From the NCBI RefSeq assembly GCF_001467955.1, contig NZ_LNYR01000031.1:21064-85063 (forward strand): a stretch of DNA of 64,000 bases, written 5' to 3'. Within the stretch, counting starts at the first letter, position 1. Every line of letters begins with the position of its first letter. A program made the position numbers and the translations under genes. The notes under the pieces are model-generated. The model worked only from the letters and a program-made list of their open reading frames with translations. It was not told the origin of the DNA and made no database searches. This document shows, piece by piece, positions 1 to 9,334 of this stretch. The stretch comes from Legionella quateirensis (lineage in GTDB: Bacteria > Pseudomonadota > Gammaproteobacteria > Legionellales > Legionellaceae).

Positions 1-56
1 TCACTCTCTGCTGTCATCATCGTCACTCTCCGCTGTCATGATCGTCACCCTCCGCG
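1..56. repeat. Short 22-bp periodic repeat, inverse orientation to the 251-590 array
   Basis: Units of about 22 bp (partial 1-20, full 21-42, partial 43-56) built around gtcactctccgctgtcat. The core gtcaccctccgcg is the reverse complement of the core of the 20-bp tandem array at 251-590. The array may continue to the left of the window. No coding potential seen. Confidence 0.7.
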
Positions 57-260
57 AAGGCGGAGGGTCCATTCTTTATCAATTTATTTGTGTCAAAACT
101 ACATTATTCGTGAGTTCCTCATTCCTCTTGATGCGATTTGATGTAATACCAGAATATAAGATTTTCATTTATATAAGTTGCAATATACTGATATGAAAAT
201 GTGTTTTGGATTTTCAGTATTGGATTTACCATTATGGACCCTCCGCCTACGCGGAGGGTG
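46..260. repeat. Segment bracketed by 27-bp inverted repeats that are themselves palindromic
   Basis: The left copy (46-72) and right copy (234-260) are reverse complements at 26 of 27 positions. Each also folds on itself: accctccgcg faces cggagggt. They enclose about 160 bp of AT-rich DNA with no open frame of note. The right copy runs directly into the 20-bp tandem array. This could be a small non-autonomous mobile element or the product of array expansion around an inverted pair. I see no clear target duplication. Confidence 0.7.
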
Positions 261-590
261 ACGGGATATCGCGGAGGGTGACGGGATATCGCGGAGGGTG
301 ATGGGATATCGCGGAGGGTGATGGGATATCGCGGAGGGAGACGGGATATCGCGGAGGGTGACGGGATATCGCGGAGGGTGATGGGATATCGCGGAGGGTG
401 ACGGGATATCGCGGAGGGTGATGGGATATCGCGGAGGGTGACGGGAGATTGCGGAGGGTGACGGGAGATTGCGGAGGGTGACGGGAGATTGCGGAGGGTG
501 TCGGGAGATTGCGGAGGGTGACGGGAGATTGCGGAGGGTGAGGAGAGATTGCGGAGGGTGACGGGAGATTGCAGCGAGTGGCGAGTATGA
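251..590. repeat. 20-bp tandem repeat array, 16 copies plus one decayed copy
   Basis: Uninterrupted units of gcggagggtgacgggatatc start every 20 bp from 251 to 551, with a decayed 17th unit at 571-590. Copies 1-9 end in gatatc and copies 10-16 end in gagatt, so two sub-families sit side by side, as expected from successive local duplications. Position 12 alternates between c and t. There are no spacers, so it is not a CRISPR. The period is not a multiple of 3 and no gene crosses it. Such arrays typically vary in copy number between strains. Confidence 0.95.
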
Positions 591-600
591 CCTAATGAAT

Positions 601-640
601 CCGGGATCCCGCGACTTATTCGCGGGACGTTGAGAATTAC
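601..640. repeat. Remnant of the TIR/palindrome element family
   Basis: Stem tcccgcga (607-614) pairs with tcgcggga (620-627) and is followed by cgttgagaattac. This matches the right-hand part of the element ending at 17341 (gtcgcgggacgttgg...gaattgtc). No intact terminal repeat remains. It lies just beyond the 3' end of the FadL-like gene. Confidence 0.5.
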
Positions 641-666
641 TTATAAATTGCCATCAGATTCTGATT

Positions 667-1839
667 TTATGCTTCAATTTTTAATTTAAGATCGACAATG
701 TTGGCGTGGATGTTAACAAATCCAGTGGTAAATGGAATCGAAGCGTTATTTGCCATTACTCTGTTTTGAATGGATGGATAGGACAATACATGGCCATAAA
801 TCAGTTCGACCGTAGTATTGGTGTTGACATGGTAGTCACCAATCAATCCAAGGAAATATTGTGTATCAGAAGGAAACACAATAGTTCTTAAGCTGTCATG
901 CTCAGGTCCATCATCAATCATCCCCGCCAGAGTAATTCCTAATTTCTCAGAAAACTGGTTTCGAACTGCAGCAAGATAGGCATAAGATTTGCCGAAATGC
1001 ATATCAAACACAAAGTTACTGAATGGAGGTGGAGCCGCAGTATTAAAAATACGGGCATATTGATTCACATTCCATTCACTTTGAAATACCTGAAGGTTAA
1101 CAAGCCAGGTTGGATTGAAAATATGAACATAGCTTGCAATCGTAGTTGCTGGCATATTGAAACTCAATGACAGATTATTACTGTAATTGGAACCTAGAAC
1201 ACTATAACCCGTCGTTTTTTGTACAATTCTTGAATAATAAGTCAAACCAAGGAAGTTGGTTTGATTGATGATGTAAGTCGCTCCGAGGTTATAGCCTAAA
1301 CCAAAACTGTGCGTTTTATTGACCAGGTTGGAATAAGTAAACTGGCCTGTAGGAAAAGCCCAGTTTATTTCATTATTTAGCAGAAAGTTGAAATTTAAAC
1401 CGCCGCCAAACTGAAGGTTTTGATTAAAGGCGTACGACATTTTGGGACTAACATCGACATCGGTAAGGTAGTTTTGTGTCACTGCATATTTAGTAAAAGT
1501 ATCGTTGCCCCAATCCAGATTTGAATTGAATGGTTCAGTTACATCCAGAGCAAAAACAGTTTTATCATTGAATCGTTTGGCAATGCGCCCATAGGGCAAT
1601 AAAGTGTAGGTTCGTGAATGGCCAACACCAGTGTCGTATTGAAAGGTATTAAAATTGAGTGCGCTGCCTTTAAATGTTAAATCACCATAGAAGCCGGTTC
1701 CACCAACAATAAAACTTTCTTTTTTAACTTTAAATAATTCGGAGGGATTATTATAGCTGATACCTGCAAAATACTGTATTACGTTTGCATGTGCACTAAA
1801 GGCTAAAATACATAAAACTCCTGTAGATAATTTCCGCAT
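667..1839 (-). CDS. FadL/OMPP1-family outer membrane transport protein
   Basis: A 390-aa predicted outer-membrane beta-barrel for uptake of hydrophobic substrates (long-chain fatty acids or aromatics in characterised members). An N-terminal signal peptide (MRKLSTGVLCILAFSAHA) is followed by the family-style N-P-x-E segment (YNNPSEL). Many alternating aromatic strands follow, and the C-terminal strand reads NIVDLKLKIEA. It is somewhat shorter than E. coli FadL (about 446 aa including the signal), which is common for Legionella paralogs. It lies downstream of the IcmL-like gene on the same strand with a 56-bp gap containing a hairpin. Family assignment is by overall character. The substrate is unknown. 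Confidence 0.7.
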   Translation of the reverse strand: MRKLSTGVLCILAFSAHANVIQYFAGISYNNPSELFKVKKESFIVGGTGFYGDLTFKGSALNFNTFQYDTGVGHSRTYTLLPYGRIAKRFNDKTVFALDVTEPFNSNLDWGNDTFTKYAVTQNYLTDVDVSPKMSYAFNQNLQFGGGLNFNFLLNNEINWAFPTGQFTYSNLVNKTHSFGLGYNLGATYIINQTNFLGLTYYSRIVQKTTGYSVLGSNYSNNLSLSFNMPATTIASYVHIFNPTWLVNLQVFQSEWNVNQYARIFNTAAPPPFSNFVFDMHFGKSYAYLAAVRNQFSEKLGITLAGMIDDGPEHDSLRTIVFPSDTQYFLGLIGDYHVNTNTTVELIYGHVLSYPSIQNRVMANNASIPFTTGFVNIHANIVDLKLKIEA

Positions 1840-1856
1840 GATTTTCCTATCATCAG

Positions 1857-1884
1857 AGCAGCATGCTGTTTACAGGATGCTGCT
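1857..1884 (-). other. Intergenic hairpin between IcmL-like and FadL-like genes
   Basis: Perfect 8-bp stem agcagcat / atgctgct with a 12-nt loop. No T-run follows on the minus strand, so it may be an attenuator or mRNA-processing stem rather than a strong terminator. Confidence 0.35.
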
Positions 1885-1895
1885 TGTTTAATGTC

Positions 1896-2984
1896 TTAAT
1901 TAGTTGTGCTGGGAGTAGTAGTCGTTCCTGAACCTGGATTTTGCTGATTGGAACCGTTATTAATTGAAGACGATGGAGTTCCTGAATTAGCCGGTGTAGT
2001 TGGTGTAGTAGTATTTCCAGGAGTGGTAGTACCCGAATTGGTGTTTGTCGGGGTTGTGTTCGTATTGGTCGGGTTAACCTCTGTGCCAGTATTCGCCGGT
2101 GGTGTGCCCGTATCCACATTATTGGGAGTGGTTGATGTGCTGGTTGGATTAGTGGTCGTATTCGCATCGTTTGATTGTGGCATGGTCACTGATGTTCTGG
2201 GAGTAGCAATCATTTGAGTGATACCCAGATCACCTGACATTTTTCGACCTATGGTTAAATTCACAATCAGTAATTGCGTCACTTTTTCTTTATTATTTTG
2301 ATAGACTACTTGCAAAGGCAGGGTTATTTTCCACTCATTTGCAGTCGCTTCAGTCACTTGAGCCTGACCATCCAGTTGACTGCTGACAGTCAAATTTTGC
2401 AATTTAATGGCTTCGATATTACCTGATTTTTGTAAGGCGGAGTTAAATCCTTGCCATCCTTGATCAGTAAAGCATGCTTGCAGTTTTTGAAGTTGAGCAT
2501 CCAGAGACGCTGGTTCAAAATCAAAGGCCTGAGTAGCCGCTTTTTCGGACCAGGTTAAGACCAGAGCTTGATCTATAGTTTTGGTATCAGCAGAAATTTT
2601 ATAGTCGCAATTGATTGGTTGGGAAACTGGTTGCTGCTCAACAGGAACCTGTTGTGTTGTCTGGGGCTCTACATTTTGAGTCGGTTGTTGTGTCGTCGTT
2701 TGCACAGGCTGGGTTGCTTGAGGCTGACTGGTTTGATTTTGTTGAGCGTTTTGAGCGGGTTGCTGATTGGTGGTTTGAACCTGCTGTGCTGGTTGGTTGC
2801 TTTGATTCGTCTGATTGGTCTGGTTAGTTGGTGTATTTTGATTCGCAGCAGGCGTTTGGTTTGTTGTCACAGCGCTATTGGTTGCGCCTGGAGTTTGTGC
2901 CTGCACAGCTTGTTGGGTTGCTTCTGCATGTACTTGAGTACATATAAGTGTACATAAAGCACCCCACAGCATCGTTTTCTTCAT
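1896..2984 (-). CDS. Secreted IcmL/DotI-like domain protein with low-complexity flanks
   Basis: A 362-aa protein. It has a signal peptide (about 1-20) and a Q/T/N/P-rich stretch (about 21-124). A folded domain follows (about 126-268: NCDYKIS...ALVLTWSEKAA...CFTDQGWQGF...LTVSSQLDGQ...WKITLPLQVVYQ...LTIGR), then a T/N/P/S-rich tail. The domain matches the IcmL/DotI family periplasmic domain of the type IVB secretion apparatus. True DotI has an N-terminal membrane anchor; this paralog has a cleavable-type signal instead, as Legionella IcmL-like paralogs do. It starts at ATG with a clear aaggag ribosome site and lies 12 bp downstream of hutG. It is probably a periplasmic or exported relative rather than a core Dot/Icm component. 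The low-complexity tracts are unusual. Confidence 0.8.
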   Translation of the reverse strand: MKKTMLWGALCTLICTQVHAEATQQAVQAQTPGATNSAVTTNQTPAANQNTPTNQTNQTNQSNQPAQQVQTTNQQPAQNAQQNQTSQPQATQPVQTTTQQPTQNVEPQTTQQVPVEQQPVSQPINCDYKISADTKTIDQALVLTWSEKAATQAFDFEPASLDAQLQKLQACFTDQGWQGFNSALQKSGNIEAIKLQNLTVSSQLDGQAQVTEATANEWKITLPLQVVYQNNKEKVTQLLIVNLTIGRKMSGDLGITQMIATPRTSVTMPQSNDANTTTNPTSTSTTPNNVDTGTPPANTGTEVNPTNTNTTPTNTNSGTTTPGNTTTPTTPANSGTPSSSINNGSNQQNPGSGTTTTPSTTN

Positions 2985-2996
2985 GAATTATACTCC

Positions 2997-3956
2997 TTAA
3001 TTAGTATCTAACAATTCTGCGATAATAAGAGCTGCTAGTCTAGCAGTTTTTTGTTCTTGATCCAGTGGTGGAGAAAGTTCAGCAATATCAAGACTGATGA
3101 CTTTTCCGCTTTGCATAATATATTTAAGCAAAGGAAGTATTTGCCAGGGGGTGAGTCCCAGGGTTTGAGGCGCACTTACGCCTGGTGCATAACACTCAGC
3201 AAGGACATCAAGACAAATAGTCAGATAGATGTGATCCAGATTAAGCATAAAATCATCAAGGAACGCAATTTGCCAGGCCTGGCTTTGTTCGTTAAGTTCT
3301 TCAGCAGTGAGATAATTGACATTTAATTCTTTGGCACGGCTGAAGAGTGACGGCGTATTTCCAAATTTTTGAATTCCTATACAACAGTATTCAAAGGGTA
3401 GTTTATTGGTTTTACAGTGTTCTGCAATTTGAGAAAACGGGGTGCCAGAATTACCGGGTTGACCTGCTTGATAGGGACGAAGATCAAAATGGGCATCAAA
3501 GTTGATTATACCTATTTTAGAATAATGACGAGACAAGCCCTGAAAATGGGCCCAGGCAATTTCATGTCCTCCACCAAAAGCAATTGTTTTATGCCCTTGT
3601 TGAACACAACGGTGTATTAATTCGGCGAATTGCGTTTGAGCCGACTCCAGATCATCATCGACACAGGTAATGTTGCCAAGATCAATAAAGTGATGATCAT
3701 AGGGACAGGGTAACTTCGCCAGGTGTTGTTTGAGTTGATCTGGACCCAATTGAGCTCCTGGTCTGCCGAGATTTCTTTTGATACCAGCATCACTGGCAAA
3801 GCCGAGAAAAATGGTTTTTTTATCCTCAGTGATCAGTTCGTTTTCATCATTTAAAAATTGAATTTTTTGAAAAAAACGCTCTTCATTTACTGTATCTTTT
3901 CTTCCTTGCCAAAGAGAGGGATTGGCTCTTTGATAATTGGGTAGATATTCAAACAT
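2997..3956 (-). CDS. hutG: Formimidoylglutamase (HutG), arginase family
   Basis: Hydrolyses N-formimidoyl-L-glutamate to glutamate and formamide, the last step of one histidine degradation route, in the cytoplasm. At 319 aa it has normal family length. Mn-binding motifs of the ureohydrolase fold are visible: FGGGHEIAWAH, NFDAHFDLR and CLDVLAECYAPG. A C-terminal SLDIAELSP completes the set. It starts at ATG with an AGGAGA site. It is divergent from the SDR-hutI pair across a gap of about 90 bp that must hold both promoters. hutH and hutU are not in the window, so the pathway is split. Confidence 0.9.
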   Translation of the reverse strand: MFEYLPNYQRANPSLWQGRKDTVNEERFFQKIQFLNDENELITEDKKTIFLGFASDAGIKRNLGRPGAQLGPDQLKQHLAKLPCPYDHHFIDLGNITCVDDDLESAQTQFAELIHRCVQQGHKTIAFGGGHEIAWAHFQGLSRHYSKIGIINFDAHFDLRPYQAGQPGNSGTPFSQIAEHCKTNKLPFEYCCIGIQKFGNTPSLFSRAKELNVNYLTAEELNEQSQAWQIAFLDDFMLNLDHIYLTICLDVLAECYAPGVSAPQTLGLTPWQILPLLKYIMQSGKVISLDIAELSPPLDQEQKTARLAALIIAELLDTN

Positions 3957-4044
3957 CTACTTCTCCTATGTATTAAATTTATGCCATGTTAGTTCAATGT
4001 CTGGTATTATCTGCGCATATCGTCGAATAGTGAATGAGGAAAGC

Positions 4045-4806
4045 GTGTTTATTATTACTGGTGGAGGAAGTGGAATAGGAAGGGCTTTAGCTTTGAATTT
4101 GGCTGAACGCGGTAAATCAGTATTGATAATAGGCCGACGTGAGTCTTTATTGCAGGAAACTGCTGCCGCGTTTACTTCGATTAAATATTTATGCGCCGAT
4201 GTATCCACCAGTGAAGGCCGAGAGTTGATAAGAGACTATCTGAATAATATACCTCAAATAAGCGCTTTGGTTAACAATGCCGGATCATTGGAACCACTTG
4301 TTTCTATCCAGGATATCCCCTTGACCGACTGGCATCAGACTCTTGCTACAAATCTCGATGCTCCTCTTTTTTTACCACAACTGTTAGCTGATAAATTACA
4401 GCATGGTCGAGTGTTAAACATTGGTTCTGGAGCAGCATATTTTCCCATAAAAGGATGGGCAGCATATTGTGTTTCCAAAGCTGCACTGGCAATGCTGACT
4501 CGATGCTGGCAGCTGGAATCCGGTGCAGTATCGTTTGCTAGTGTAATGCCTGGTATTATTGATACCGAAATGCAGGCAATTGCCAGAAATGGCTCCAATA
4601 TGGATCCTGAACAAGTTGATTTTTATAAACGTTTAAAACAGCACAACAGGTTAATCTCTCCGGATACAGTCGCGGAATTTTTATCCTGGCTCTTGCTGGA
4701 AATTGATGAAGAAACCTATGTTTCTAAAGAATGGGATATCTATGAATCATCACATCATGCGTCCTGGCTTAAACCACCACATCAAGTTCTTCATTGGGAT
4801 TTCTAA
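4045..4806 (+). CDS. Short-chain dehydrogenase/reductase (classical SDR)
   Basis: NAD(P)-dependent oxidoreductase of about 253 aa. Visible motifs are the cofactor loop TGGGSGIG near the N-terminus, NNAG (LVNNAGS), catalytic Ser in NIGSGAAYF, and YCVSK (YxxxK). The pattern resembles benzil/sepiapterin-type reductases. I prefer the GTG at 4045, which places the Rossmann loop at the very N-terminus and has GAGGA five bases upstream; another in-frame GTG lies at 4030. The stop overlaps the hutI ATG (TAATG), so the two are translationally coupled. The substrate is unknown. It is not a standard hut enzyme, so its link to histidine breakdown is by position only. Confidence 0.8.
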   Translation: MFIITGGGSGIGRALALNLAERGKSVLIIGRRESLLQETAAAFTSIKYLCADVSTSEGRELIRDYLNNIPQISALVNNAGSLEPLVSIQDIPLTDWHQTLATNLDAPLFLPQLLADKLQHGRVLNIGSGAAYFPIKGWAAYCVSKAALAMLTRCWQLESGAVSFASVMPGIIDTEMQAIARNGSNMDPEQVDFYKRLKQHNRLISPDTVAEFLSWLLLEIDEETYVSKEWDIYESSHHASWLKPPHQVLHWDF

Positions 4807-6050
4807 TGTTTGCCTGCGATAAATTATTAGTGAATGCGACGACTATCACGGCACAAGGGTTACCATTGCAGAACCAGGCGATTGCTATTCAGAACGGCCG
4901 GATAAAATGGTGCGGTTTCATGGGGGATCTGCCAAGCGAATTTATCGAGCGAGCAGGACAGCAAGAGGATTGTTCAGGTAAATTGATCACTCCCGGCTTG
5001 ATTGACTGTCATACTCATCTTGTTTATGCGGGTAACAGAGCTTCCGAGTTTCGAATGAAGCTGGAAGGGGTGAGTTATGCCGAGATTGCCAAATCGGGTG
5101 GTGGAATCCTTTCTACGGTAAAGCATACTCGGGCTGCTTCTGAAGAGGAACTGATTCAACAATCCTTACCCAGAATACTTGCGTTGCGAAATGAAGGTGT
5201 GACTACGGTTGAAATCAAGTCGGGATATGGTCTGGACTTGGTTAATGAGATGAAAATGCTTCAAGTTGCCAGACGTCTTGGCGAGCTAAGCGGATTAAGA
5301 GTGAAGACCACTTTTTTAGGTGCACATGCCATAGGTCCGGAATATAAAGGAAACAGTCAGGCTTATGTTGATTATCTCTGTCAGGACATGTTGCCATCAA
5401 TCACCGAAATGGGATTGGTTGATGCTGTAGATGTTTTTTGTGAGTCTATTGCTTTTTCAGTAGCGCAAACGGAACAGATATTTGCAGCTGCGCGTGCATT
5501 GAATCTACCGATTAAATGTCATGCAGAACAATTATCCAACCTTGGGGCAAGTGTATTGGCCGCTAATTCAGGAGCGTTATCCTGTGATCATCTTGAATTT
5601 CTGGATGAAGCAGGGGCTGCTGCCATGGCAAAATCAGATACGGTAGCCGTGTTGCTTCCGGGAGCGTTCTATTTTTTACGTGAAAAGAGAACGCCTCCTG
5701 TTGAGTTATTGCGACAGGCAGGAGTTCGAATGGCCATTGCAACGGACTCAAATCCAGGCTCATCGCCCACTACTTCGTTATTGTTAATGATGAGCATGGC
5801 CTGTCAGTTTTTTGGAATGTCCATTCCTGAGGTATTGTCTGCAGTAACTGCTCAAGCGTCAAAAGCTTTAGGTTTGGAACAGGAAACGGGACTCATTGAA
5901 CAGGGTAAGGCAGCAGATTTGGTATTATGGTCTATAACTGATAGTGCGTCTCTTTGTTATTATTTCGCTTACCCATTGTCACACAAGACGATGATAGCGG
6001 GTGAGTGGTTATCCAATACAAATAGTGATCAGGAGTTAAATAATGATTAA
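4806..6050 (+). CDS. hutI: Imidazolonepropionase (HutI)
   Basis: Opens the imidazolone ring to give N-formimidoyl-L-glutamate, the substrate of the divergent HutG. A 414-aa amidohydrolase with Zn-binding [12 protein letters not shown], the conserved KSGYGLD segment, KCHAEQ and DSNPGSSP. I chose ATG 4806 (MFACDKLLV) because it overlaps the SDR stop and the first residues then match the family; an ATG at 4794 is in frame but less likely. It overlaps the following DUF3298 gene by 8 bp, so SDR, hutI, DUF3298 and OPT genes form one tight rightward operon. Confidence 0.93.
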   Translation: MFACDKLLVNATTITAQGLPLQNQAIAIQNGRIKWCGFMGDLPSEFIERAGQQEDCSGKLITPGLIDCHTHLVYAGNRASEFRMKLEGVSYAEIAKSGGGILSTVKHTRAASEEELIQQSLPRILALRNEGVTTVEIKSGYGLDLVNEMKMLQVARRLGELSGLRVKTTFLGAHAIGPEYKGNSQAYVDYLCQDMLPSITEMGLVDAVDVFCESIAFSVAQTEQIFAAARALNLPIKCHAEQLSNLGASVLAANSGALSCDHLEFLDEAGAAAMAKSDTVAVLLPGAFYFLREKRTPPVELLRQAGVRMAIATDSNPGSSPTTSLLLMMSMACQFFGMSIPEVLSAVTAQASKALGLEQETGLIEQGKAADLVLWSITDSASLCYYFAYPLSHKTMIAGEWLSNTNSDQELNND

Positions 6051-6738
6051 TCGAATGAATCGGGTACTTAAAACGGGTCTGATTTTAGGTCTGATATTAA
6101 ATTCATTGCTGGCCTATTCCATCACTCCTGTAGTGATTAAACAGGAAACCGCGCAATACATTCTTGATATTAAATATCCTCAGGGTTTTAAATCTCCCTC
6201 AGTTAATGCATCGATAAAAGAGTTTATCGCAAAGACGCAAAACAGTTTTATGGGTGAGTTATCAGAAGATGCATCCACTCCTGCTGATGCCCCTGGTAAA
6301 ACAGGGCTTAATATTACTTATTCAGTCCCTTATAAAACACCAACGGCCTTAAGTGTTCGCTTTGATATATCCATTTTTCATAAAGGCGCGGCACATCCTT
6401 CAAACACGGTTGTGGTGAAAAATTTTGTCAATGGAAAAAACGTTAATCTGGCTGATTTATTTGTAGCAGGATCTGATTATTTGACGCCTATTGCTGCTTT
6501 TGCTAAAAAGAACATTACCGAAAAAAATATTTCAGATGACAATTGGATTAATGACGGTACCAAGCCTACTGCTAAAAATTACTCAGTCTGGTATTTTACC
6601 CCTAAAGGTATCGCCATAATTTTTAATAGTTATCAGGTTGCCGCATATGTCTATGGCGAACAAACCGTGAAGATTCCGTTGTCTTTAATCTCCAGGTTTG
6701 TCACATCTGAAATTGCAAAATCAGTGTGGGGTAATTAA
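6043..6738 (+). CDS. Exported DUF3298 (RsiV C-terminal-like) protein
   Basis: A 231-aa protein with an N-terminal signal or anchor (about 10-25), then a DUF4163-like region and a DUF3298-type C-terminal domain (about 140-225). Typical wording includes the KGAAHPSN turn, VNLADLF, and [22 protein letters not shown]. The same domain is found in the anti-sigma factor RsiV of Bacillus and in many Gram-negative periplasmic proteins of unknown role. No sigma factor is adjacent, so no anti-sigma role is inferred. Its AGGAG site lies inside the end of hutI, and its stop overlaps the OPT start codon. Confidence 0.75.
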   Translation: MINRMNRVLKTGLILGLILNSLLAYSITPVVIKQETAQYILDIKYPQGFKSPSVNASIKEFIAKTQNSFMGELSEDASTPADAPGKTGLNITYSVPYKTPTALSVRFDISIFHKGAAHPSNTVVVKNFVNGKNVNLADLFVAGSDYLTPIAAFAKKNITEKNISDDNWINDGTKPTAKNYSVWYFTPKGIAIIFNSYQVAAYVYGEQTVKIPLSLISRFVTSEIAKSVWGN

Positions 6739-8738
6739 TGTCTGATACCCCCTTTATAGCCGCGAATCAACAGGTACCAGAATTAACGTTGAGAGTCATC
6801 CTCTTGGCAATAGTACTTACCGTATTATTAGCGATGTCTAATGCTTATCTTGCACTCAAATTAGGTATTTTAACGTCGGCATCTATTCCTGCGGCTATTA
6901 TTTCTATGGGGATTTTGCGCTTATTTAAAAACTCCAGCATTCTTGAGAATAATGCGGTGCAAACCGCTGCTTCTGCCGGAGAGGCAGTTGCAGGCGGTAT
7001 TGTTTATACAATTCCTGCCTTGATTATTATTGGATTTTGGAACCATTTTGATTATCTCACCAATTTCTTTATTGCCGCTTGCGGTGGCATATTGGGCGTT
7101 TTATTTTCAATTCCATTGCGCCGAATTTTGGTAAATGACCAATCTTTGAAATTTCCTGAGGGGCGCGCAATTGCTGAAGTTTTGAAATCTTCTGCTGAGA
7201 AGGCTGGTATAAAGGACATTTTTATTGGTGGCGCTATAGGTGGTTTTATTGAGTTGCTGCAAATTGGATTCAAATTGGTAGCCAATAGTTGGGGTTACTG
7301 GTTTGTTGTAAAAAGGTCTTTGTTTGGTCTGGGTGCTGGTTTTTCAGCAACAATGATAGGCGCTGGATATCTTGTCGGACATGATATGGCCATCAGTATT
7401 TTTCTTGGGGCTGTCATATCCTGGTTGGTCGCCTTACCTATAGTCAGTCAGTTTTACCCTGATTTTATTACTCAATATCCTCCCGAACAGGCGACGACCT
7501 TATTATGGAATAGCGAAATGCGCTATTTGGGGATTGGTGCCATGTTGTTCGCTGGAATGTGGACGTTTATTAAATTAATAAAACCATTAACCAAAAGCAT
7601 TAAAGGATCCTTAAGCGCTTTTATCTCAAAAAACAATGCCGATAAGGATATTTTGCGAACAGATAAAGATATACCGCTACCTTTTATCTTTATGGGTGTA
7701 GGAACCATAGCAGCCATTCTGTTTTTATTTTTCCAGTTTATCTTTCCTTTAGGTCAAGTAGGACTGGATAACACTTACTCTCCGACCCTAGTGTTCTTTG
7801 GTGTGGTTTATGTTTTGGTTATTGGATTTCTTTTTTCTGTTATTACTGCCTATTTTTCCGGCATGGTTGGAGTAACAGCAAGCCCAGGCAGCTCTGTGGT
7901 TATTTCCGGGATGCTGTTTGCTGCATGGTTACTATTAACCGCGATTGATCATTTATTGCCTCTTCCTTTAAGTGCTCATCAAATACAGGCTGCAGAAGCG
8001 ATTACTATTATTATTGGTTCGGTGGTGACGGGTATCGCCGCAATTGCCAACGACAATACTCAGGATTTGAAAGTAGGGCAATTAGTCGGAGCAACCCCTT
8101 GGCGTCAACAAGTCATGTTATTGCTGGGAGTGATCGTTTCTGCTTTAGTGATTCCTCCTGTAATGCAATTATTATTCAATGTGTATGGAATCGCTGGAGT
8201 TATGCCTCATCCTGGTATGGATGTCACTCAGACTTTGCCTGCTCCAACGGCCGCATTGATGGCAGCAATTACCGAAGCTGTTTTTAGAAATTCATTGCCC
8301 TGGAACATGATGTTTTTTGGTTCTTTAATTATTTTACTCGCTATAGTCTTGAATCGTATTTTTAATTTAAAACGTATTCTGAATTTATCAATCCTTGGTA
8401 TAGCTATTGGAATGTATTTGCCTTTGTCTTCATCTTTTCCTTTATTTATAGGCGGGATGATTGCTTTATTTGTGCAAAAACGGTTACAGAAAATGAAGAC
8501 AGGTCCAGAAGAAGCGATAACCCGAAAACAAAAAGGTACTTTAATCGCCTGCGGTTTGGTTGCTGGTTCTGCAATAATGGATGTAGTGCTCGCTATACCC
8601 TTTTCTATTTTCCATAGTCCTGATGCTTTGCAGTTGGTAGGGCCAGAATGGAAGGAAAAAGGTGTCTATCTAGGGGTATTTACTACCTTCGTTCTGGCTT
8701 GGTGGATCAGTCACAGAGTTTGCAAACATAAAATCTGA
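6738..8738 (+). CDS. OPT-family oligopeptide transporter
   Basis: A 666-aa integral membrane protein with about 14-16 hydrophobic segments over its whole length. Family signatures include SNAYLALKLGI in the first helix region, FPEGRAIAEVLK (about 140-150), NDNTQDLKVGQLVGATPW (about 435-452) and the TEAVFRNSLPW segment. It belongs to the bacterial OPT branch that imports peptides or metal chelates, and Legionella relies on amino acids and peptides as carbon sources. It is the last gene of the hut-side operon, coupled to the DUF3298 gene by TAATG. Confidence 0.9.
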   Translation: MSDTPFIAANQQVPELTLRVILLAIVLTVLLAMSNAYLALKLGILTSASIPAAIISMGILRLFKNSSILENNAVQTAASAGEAVAGGIVYTIPALIIIGFWNHFDYLTNFFIAACGGILGVLFSIPLRRILVNDQSLKFPEGRAIAEVLKSSAEKAGIKDIFIGGAIGGFIELLQIGFKLVANSWGYWFVVKRSLFGLGAGFSATMIGAGYLVGHDMAISIFLGAVISWLVALPIVSQFYPDFITQYPPEQATTLLWNSEMRYLGIGAMLFAGMWTFIKLIKPLTKSIKGSLSAFISKNNADKDILRTDKDIPLPFIFMGVGTIAAILFLFFQFIFPLGQVGLDNTYSPTLVFFGVVYVLVIGFLFSVITAYFSGMVGVTASPGSSVVISGMLFAAWLLLTAIDHLLPLPLSAHQIQAAEAITIIIGSVVTGIAAIANDNTQDLKVGQLVGATPWRQQVMLLLGVIVSALVIPPVMQLLFNVYGIAGVMPHPGMDVTQTLPAPTAALMAAITEAVFRNSLPWNMMFFGSLIILLAIVLNRIFNLKRILNLSILGIAIGMYLPLSSSFPLFIGGMIALFVQKRLQKMKTGPEEAITRKQKGTLIACGLVAGSAIMDVVLAIPFSIFHSPDALQLVGPEWKEKGVYLGVFTTFVLAWWISHRVCKHKI

Positions 8739-8842
8739 GGTTAGAGTATTCTTCTTTCCATAATGTATAAATAAAAAACAACTGGATTTGATTTGTGCCA
8801 ATAGAGTATAATGGGTCACTATTTAATTAATAAGACCGTTTT

Positions 8843-9250
8843 ATGACCATTAGCTGTGTTGCTCCTGATCTCTATAATGATTTATTGTTTACAGTCCGCT
8901 ACGTTCCCAAGGTAATTAAACATACAGTACAGTATGGGCTTCTTGGTGCTATTTTAGGGTTCGGAACAGCATTTGCCTGTAAAAACTCAATTGTTCAATT
9001 TGCTCAGGAGAAACATGATGCTGTTGATCTTGTAGACGGCTATGTTCCTGATGCCGAGGAATTTCTTCATTTTTCCCGTAATCGACACGTTAACAGAATT
9101 ACCCCTGCAATTTCGGAATTTATTCCCATCTATTCTTCAATTATTGGAGCAGGAGCGGGCGCTCTATTTGCTCTAAGTAAAGTATCTTCGGATTTTTCTG
9201 TACAATTGAAGCAAGATAGGGAAGATCGTCGACTCGATGTACTAATTTAA
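8843..9250 (+). CDS. Small membrane-associated protein of unknown function
   Basis: A 135-aa protein I do not recognise. It has two Gly/Ala-rich hydrophobic segments (about 31-47, YGLLGAILGFGTAFA; about 94-113, SSIIGAGAGALFALS) with a charged loop between them and a charged C-terminal tail (KQDREDRRLD). The composition suggests a helical hairpin in the inner membrane. It stands alone, 104 bp after the OPT gene. Confidence 0.55.
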   Translation: MTISCVAPDLYNDLLFTVRYVPKVIKHTVQYGLLGAILGFGTAFACKNSIVQFAQEKHDAVDLVDGYVPDAEEFLHFSRNRHVNRITPAISEFIPIYSSIIGAGAGALFALSKVSSDFSVQLKQDREDRRLDVLI

Positions 9251-9334
9251 CACAATACTCTTTTCTGGATTAGGTGACATCGACTAATAAATAAGGATAA
9301 TATCGAGTAAAACACGTTTAGGGATAATTCAATA

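Noticed and set aside
251-590. CRISPR array
   Set aside because: Units are directly abutting with no unique spacers, and no cas genes are in the window.
1948-2957. Long open frames on the plus strand opposite the IcmL-like gene
   Set aside because: They arise from the biased Q/N/T/P codons of the minus-strand gene; their products are low-complexity Val/Leu/Gly strings with no ribosome sites.
6043-6738. Anti-sigma factor of the RsiV type
   Set aside because: Only the DUF3298 domain is shared; no cytoplasmic anti-sigma region and no ECF sigma gene nearby.
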